A stretch of 64,000 bases of DNA, from contig ONMF01000003.1 in assembly GCA_900318865.1 (NCBI GenBank), positions 62,001 through 126,000 of the forward strand, given 5' to 3'. A program made the position numbers and the translations under genes. Shown here in pieces: positions 59,771 through 64,000 of the stretch (within the stretch, counting starts at the first letter, position 1; the number at the start of each line of letters is the position of its first letter). Under the pieces are notes generated by a model. It did not search any database and was not told the origin of the DNA. It saw only the letters and a list, made by a program, of their open reading frames with translations. Source of the DNA: an uncultured Prevotellaceae bacterium (lineage in GTDB: Bacteria > Bacteroidota > Bacteroidia > Bacteroidales > Muribaculaceae).

Positions 59771-59954
59771 TTGTGCCTCTCCGAGGAACAATCGGCGGAA
59801 CCGGCATCATCAACCCCACGTTTGACGCCTGCGGCGCCGAAACATGGGGCTTTGGCATATCATGCGTCTCCGACGCATTACTCACGCCCTGCCGCCACGA
59901 CACCAGGCGCCCACCATCCATCTGCCGCAGCAAACGTGCATCGAAGACGCACAA
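59735..59954 (+). repeat. Long repeat, copy A (overlaps the transposase 3' end)
   Basis: About 220 bases, from TTTGGCATCACGCCGTGGCA to GCATCGAAGACGCACAA. It contains TTGTGCCTC-TCC-GAGGAACAA and ATGCGTC-TCC-GACGCAT hairpins (the second perfect) and a GTGCATCGAAGACGCAC hairpin with one wobble. It is nearly identical to copy B at 59962, apart from about 15 bases after the shared transposase codons. Confidence 0.9.
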
Positions 59955-59961
59955 CATTCCA

Positions 59962-60187
59962 TTTGGCATCACGCCGTGGCAGGGCAGCACCGGGTGTATT
60001 GATTGTGCCTCTCCGAGGAACAATCGGCGGGAACGGCATCATCAACCCCATGTTTGACGCCTGCGGCGCCGAAACATGGGGCTTTGGCATATCATGCGTC
60101 TCCGACGCATTACTCACGCCCTGCCGCCGCGACACCAGGCGCCCCACCATCCATCTGCCGCGGCAAACGTGCATCGAAGATGCACAA
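59962..60187 (+). repeat. Long repeat, copy B
   Basis: About 226 bases matching copy A at an offset of 227-233 bases. It begins with the same codons (F-G-I-T-P-W-Q in frame) but has no transposase body upstream, as expected for a remnant or non-autonomous right end. It runs directly into a third copy of the CCCCAGGTTT hairpin module. Confidence 0.9.
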
Positions 60188-60197
60188 GCTGACAAAG

Positions 60198-60234
60198 CCC
60201 CAGGTTTCGGCGCATTACTGCGCCAAACCTGGGG
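60198..60234 (+). repeat. Second-type palindromic repeat, copy 3
   Basis: The same 37-base hairpin as at 59105 and 59191 (CCCCAGGTTT-C-GGCGCA-TTAC-TGCGCC-AAACCTGGGG), preceded by a perfect GTGCATC-GAA-GATGCAC hairpin at 60169-60185. Confidence 0.88.
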
Positions 60235-60284
60235 GAAACGCCCACCCGACGACAACGGCACATCGCCGCAACTCCTTCTCAAAA

Positions 60285-60321
60285 AAAAATCGGCTTCCGC
60301 TTGATGCGGAAGCCGATTTTT
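60285..60321 (-). terminator. Terminator of the large T9SS protein gene
   Basis: A perfect 16-bp stem (60285-60300 with 60306-60321, core ATCGGCTTCCGC/GCGGAAGCCGAT) with a five-base loop. On the minus strand it is followed by a nine-T run; on the plus strand TTTTT also follows, so it can work both ways and insulate the gene from the repeat region. Confidence 0.9.
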
Positions 60322-60342
60322 CATATTGGTTACGACACGGCG

Positions 60343-63300
60343 TCACTTCACCACCTTGGTGGTGCGGGTGGAGCCGTCGGTGTAGCGCGTCACCACGATG
60401 TTCACGCCCTGCCACGGGGTGGCGGCCACTTGGCCGGCCACGTTCACGTAGCGCACACCGTCCACAGCCTTGCCGCTCTGCAGCTCATCCACAGCGGTCG
60501 GGATGTCGTTACCCTTCACATTGCCCACGGCCTGAATCGAGTAGTTGCCGTTGCCGGCCACACGGCGCGGTGCGCCATTGCCACTGGCGGCGGTCTTGAT
60601 CAGTGCATCGAAGGTGTACATCTGGCCTACGTCGTTGAACGAATCACCCAGCGAGCCCAGGTCCACGGTAATCTCGCCACTCAGGCCAGCCGTGTTCACA
60701 CCGGCGCCGGTGCCCAGATTAAACGTACCCGTTGCACCGGTGGCATCGTCGTAGGTGACCGAGAGGCTGTAGATATACAGACCTGCCGCAGCCGATGAGT
60801 TGATAGTAAATGTCAATGCATCGTTCTCGCCCATCATCACGTTGGCCGAATTGGTACTGTATGTATCCTCGCCGGCATCGGTATTCCTTAAAATGGAAGT
60901 TGAGAGTAATGTTTGCGACCCGGCAGTAACCGTAAGAGTCGGACCATCAATATTCGTACATGAGGCACGGAACGACACGCCGGTAATTCTCTTACCCCCG
61001 AAGCCTGTCGTCGACATGGATATGGTTGCGGCAGGATAACTTTTGGAGCCAATCTGCGCGAATTCTTTTCCGTTATTGAAATAAGTTCCAGATTTCTGCC
61101 ATGTAATAGATGTGTTCCAAGTGATTTCATCCCATGTGAGCGACGTGGCGTCACTGGTCCAGTGAACATCTTTATTTCCATTATCATTACCGTCGATGGT
61201 CATGGTGTAAGTACCGGCTTCGCCTGAAGTGCCAGACGTCTTGCTGGCGAGCACTGCATTGGTGATGTGGGCAAACTCATTCACCTGCGGTGTGCTGAAG
61301 AAATAGGTTTGGCCATTGGTGCCAGTTTGCGTCGACTGGCCCATGAAGTTACAGGGAATATAGGTATTCACATCATAATATTCCACAGGATCATTGCTCA
61401 ATTCCGGTTGCTGACTCACAGCCAGGGTGAAGTTCTCCGCATCGGTGAGCGCGCCCACCAGTGTGCCGGCCGCGATAGTCTGACCTTCGGACACTTCATC
61501 AATGCCGGTGATAGCAATCCAGTTGGCGGTCTTGTTGGTGTGGCTGCGGTCGTCGGCGAGATGGGTGGCCACATAGTCATGAGCGCCTGCGGGCACCTCG
61601 ATGTCTTGGTCGGCATCCTTGGCATAGGCCGTTCCATCGGCAGCCACATAGGCCACGGTCAGCATGTCGCTGATGACATAGGACTTCCCTTGCTCGGGAT
61701 TGGCCTCCAGGTCGGCAAGTGTGGTGGTCGTCAGCACCGTATAGGTGGCAGTGGCCTCCTCACTCTCATTGTTATTGCCATCCACGGCCTTGGCAACGAT
61801 AGTGGTAGCCTCATTGATGGTCACCGTGGCAGTGTTGCTGGTGGTGGTTTGCTCAGTGCCGTTGTTCACGGTGTACTTCAGGGTGCAACCCTCGGCAGCC
61901 GTGATGGTCACCTCGTCACCGTTGACCAGTTCAGCACCCGAAGCTGGGTCAAACGTAGGCTGGGCAACTGTCACCGTGCTCGAAACCTTCTTATAAAGCT
62001 GGATGGCTTGCTGACTCGAGGAATAATAGCGGAAACGCTCTTGACCACTGTTACTAAAGAATTGAAGTTTAGGACCACCAGTTGAAGTGATTACAGCATG
62101 GCCATCTTCAATGGTAATGGAGTTTGTGATGTTCGCAGTTGCACTAGTATTGAAACCATTGCTGGCAGCTGTGCGACCAATATAATTTCCGCTGGCGCTT
62201 TGCAGCGTACCTGCGGTTGCATTCCATGTGAAGATGGCGGCATCCACTGTGGGTGTGGCATAAATCTTATCATCTTCGATGGTGACATCAATGTAATTGT
62301 GAACAGCATCAAGCGTTTCCAAGCCACCGTTGAAGGCTACCGGGCCTTCCTCATAGACGATGAGGTACTCACCGTCGGTGAGGTCAGTGGTGCTGGTCAC
62401 TTTCTCGTAGTAGTCTCCACGCTCTGTCACCGTATAGGCGGCGGGGGCGCTGGTGTAGGTCATCTGGCCGTAGGTGGCGCGGGCGTAGACGTTGCCGTCG
62501 GCATCGAGCGTCACGCTGGTGCCGTAGGTGCCGTTCTCGCTCAGGCTCACCTGCGTGGTGGCATCAGTGGCGGCCACGTTGCTGTCGATGGCGTGCAGCA
62601 GGACGCCCAGTGTGCTGGTGGCGGTCACCGTGGTGCCTTCGAGCACCTCACCGGCGGCGGGACTGAAGGTGAACTCCGGCTCCACACGCGTCACGGTCAC
62701 CTGGTTGCGGTTGCGGTTCACCACCACGTCGTAGATGCCGGCCGGCACGCGGTAGCGCTTGACGCTACCCTTATACAGGTTGGCCGATTCACCGCTGGTC
62801 GAGCCGTTCAAGCCCCAATAGTCGCCTTCGGCTCCCGAGGCGTAGGTGTCGTTGTCGGCACGGAAGCGGAAGTAGCCGTATTCGTCGGCAAAGAAGACGC
62901 GGGTGCTGTACTGCTGAGCCGTGGCATCGTAGGTCATCAGTTTGCCGTTGTCCCAGTTGCTCAGGTCACCGGCCAGGAAGTACAGGTCGGGCTGGTAGAA
63001 CGTGAAGTAAGCGCTAATGGTCACCGCGCTGGCGGGCATGGTGAACGAGAAGGTGATGCCGCTGTTGTCCGAGCTCACCACCGTCAGGGGCACATTGTTG
63101 TTGCTGGCATCCTTGGCGGTCACATTGCTGGCCAGAATCTTGTAGCCCTCGTTGTTGCCGGCCTTGAACTGAACCGTCTGGCCAACGGTGCTGGTCACCT
63201 CATAGTCGGTGCCCTGCACCTCGTCGGGCAGCGTGCAGTTTGTCCAGTTGCCCAGCCAGCCGCCCTGGTCGTTAGGATTCTCGGCGGTAATCGTGCGATA

Positions 63301-64000
63301 GATGTTATAATTGATAGCTGTGAATGTGGCGGTCAATGTTACATCGGCATCGGGCATTGTGAAGGTGTAAGGAGTGCTGGTGATATTAATAGCATTGTCG
63401 TTGTAAGCAAGAGCAGTCAACTTATAGCCAGTAGCTGGAGTGGCGGTCACGGTGACGGTTTCACCTTCTTCGGCTCTCAGCTTGTCGCTGCTGATGGTGC
63501 CACCCGTTTCAGGCTGAGTCAACGTGATGGAGTGAGCACTGGACGCAACCGCCACCAGCTTCACCTCATCCAGGAAGAAACGGTTACTACTTGTTGCGTA
63601 AAACTCAAAAGTTGCTGAGGTGGCAGAAGCGACAAATGTTGCGGTATATGCGTTCCACTGCCCCGTAGTCATTGATGCAGTTGACAGCCCCGTCAGTGTG
63701 CCACCAGTGACATCAACCGACATCGATGAGTTGTCGCTTGACCATGGTGCTGCATTGAACGTCAAGGTATAGGTGGCGCCAACTGTCAGGCCTGTAATCG
63801 TTGGGGTTTTCACTTTTCCTTTTTTCCTACTTGTTCCAGTTTTAATGGCATCATTTGCACCATAAATGGAACCCAAAGTAGCAGTGAAAGCACCAAAACC
63901 ACTTACATATTTTGGGTCGTTTCCATTTCCATCGTTGGTGTTTGTTTCACCAAAATTGTCATTTGTTCCATTACTGCCTGTGAAAGGCTCGTAGAACACA
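60343..64000 (-). CDS. Large multidomain T9SS-secreted protein, N-terminus outside the window
   Basis: At least 1218 residues, open to the right window edge, so the start and signal peptide are missing. From the edge inwards: a jelly-roll-like domain (about 1-150); InlB/Bacteroides-type beta repeats (about 155-335, with EEGETVTVTATPATGYKLTA); an all-beta segment with YFLAGDLSNWDNGKLMTYD; two chitobiase C-terminal-like (FN3-associated) modules (FSPAAGEVLEGTTVTATS near 445, FDPASGAELVNGDEVTIT near 695); a further all-beta region; and a short T9SS-type sorting tail (GVRYVNVAGQ ... TRTTKVVK). No catalytic domain is visible. It should be a surface or secreted glycan-binding or adhesive protein. 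Confidence 0.82.
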   Translation of the reverse strand, partial: VFYEPFTGSNGTNDNFGETNTNDGNGNDPKYVSGFGAFTATLGSIYGANDAIKTGTSRKKGKVKTPTITGLTVGATYTLTFNAAPWSSDNSSMSVDVTGGTLTGLSTASMTTGQWNAYTATFVASATSATFEFYATSSNRFFLDEVKLVAVASSAHSITLTQPETGGTISSDKLRAEEGETVTVTATPATGYKLTALAYNDNAINITSTPYTFTMPDADVTLTATFTAINYNIYRTITAENPNDQGGWLGNWTNCTLPDEVQGTDYEVTSTVGQTVQFKAGNNEGYKILASNVTAKDASNNNVPLTVVSSDNSGITFSFTMPASAVTISAYFTFYQPDLYFLAGDLSNWDNGKLMTYDATAQQYSTRVFFADEYGYFRFRADNDTYASGAEGDYWGLNGSTSGESANLYKGSVKRYRVPAGIYDVVVNRNRNQVTVTRVEPEFTFSPAAGEVLEGTTVTATSTLGVLLHAIDSNVAATDATTQVSLSENGTYGTSVTLDADGNVYARATYGQMTYTSAPAAYTVTERGDYYEKVTSTTDLTDGEYLIVYEEGPVAFNGGLETLDAVHNYIDVTIEDDKIYATPTVDAAIFTWNATAGTLQSASGNYIGRTAASNGFNTSATANITNSITIEDGHAVITSTGGPKLQFFSNSGQERFRYYSSSQQAIQLYKKVSSTVTVAQPTFDPASGAELVNGDEVTITAAEGCTLKYTVNNGTEQTTTSNTATVTINEATTIVAKAVDGNNNESEEATATYTVLTTTTLADLEANPEQGKSYVISDMLTVAYVAADGTAYAKDADQDIEVPAGAHDYVATHLADDRSHTNKTANWIAITGIDEVSEGQTIAAGTLVGALTDAENFTLAVSQQPELSNDPVEYYDVNTYIPCNFMGQSTQTGTNGQTYFFSTPQVNEFAHITNAVLASKTSGTSGEAGTYTMTIDGNDNGNKDVHWTSDATSLTWDEITWNTSITWQKSGTYFNNGKEFAQIGSKSYPAATISMSTTGFGGKRITGVSFRASCTNIDGPTLTVTAGSQTLLSTSILRNTDAGEDTYSTNSANVMMGENDALTFTINSSAAAGLYIYSLSVTYDDATGATGTFNLGTGAGVNTAGLSGEITVDLGSLGDSFNDVGQMYTFDALIKTAASGNGAPRRVAGNGNYSIQAVGNVKGNDIPTAVDELQSGKAVDGVRYVNVAGQVAATPWQGVNIVVTRYTDGSTRTTKVVK

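Noticed and set aside
58920..60234. CRISPR array
   Set aside because: The repeats are palindromic, of mixed length, overlap coding ends and lack regular unique spacers; no cas genes are present.
59771..60304. Plus-strand frames of 100-200 residues through the repeat island after the transposase
   Set aside because: Encoded almost wholly by palindromic repeats, duplicated with them, and ending in the terminator of the opposite gene; no domain.

Overview
The window reads as a chromosomal segment of a Bacteroidales gut bacterium. The evidence is direct: several promoters have the Bacteroidetes -7 box TAnnTTTG, some with a TTTG box about 19 bases upstream; two proteins end in type IX secretion (T9SS) sorting tails; and there is a UpxY-type antiterminator and several Bacteroidales families (DUF4922, DUF5106, DUF5009, DUF1343). 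The GC-rich coding sequence would suit a Muribaculaceae-like lineage, but that placement is only an inference.

Layout. 0.1-3.3 kb: a tiny ribosome-associated type protein, a possible coupled 62-residue ORF, RNase E/G and a P1-family peptidase. 3.4-10.8 kb (minus): a full histidine-degradation operon (hutI, hutH, hutU, ftcD) headed by folD. 10.9-14.1 kb: ApbE, two paralogous outer-membrane barrels, a candidate small RNA and a DJ-1 protein. 14.2 kb: tRNA-Val. 14.4-26.7 kb (minus): a long housekeeping and envelope run (DUF5106, DoxX, mnmA, bifunctional nuclease, nupG-like, rsmE, kdsA, TPR, Omp85-type, HAD, YidE-type transporter).

26.9-51.1 kb (minus) is the most striking part: a nearly continuous 24-kb peptidoglycan and MurNAc salvage region. 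Secreted or surface amidases, each paired with a beta-propeller protein, come first. Next is a monocistronic sugar-kinase paralog, then a 12-gene run: amidase-like/golvesin protein, two glycosyltransferases, DUF4922, SpoIID, AmpG-like importer, NamZ-like exo-muramidase (DUF1343), D-lactate dehydrogenase-like flavoprotein, DUF5009 membrane protein, MurK-like kinase, MurQ etherase and an SGNH hydrolase. The steps form a coherent route: cut the wall, import, phosphorylate MurNAc, cleave the lactyl ether, oxidise the D-lactate.

51.3-58.9 kb (plus): a Xaa-His dipeptidase, then UpxY-gmd-fcl-NUDIX (GDP-fucose synthesis headed by an antiterminator), dgt and pncB. 56.1-60.3 kb is rich in palindromic REP-like repeats around an orphan Y1 (HUH) transposase of RAYT/IS200 type; one repeat supplies the C-terminus of the NUDIX protein, and the transposase 3' end is duplicated. 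60.3-64 kb (minus): a large multidomain T9SS-secreted protein cut by the window edge. Bases 1-103 hold no gene I can identify.
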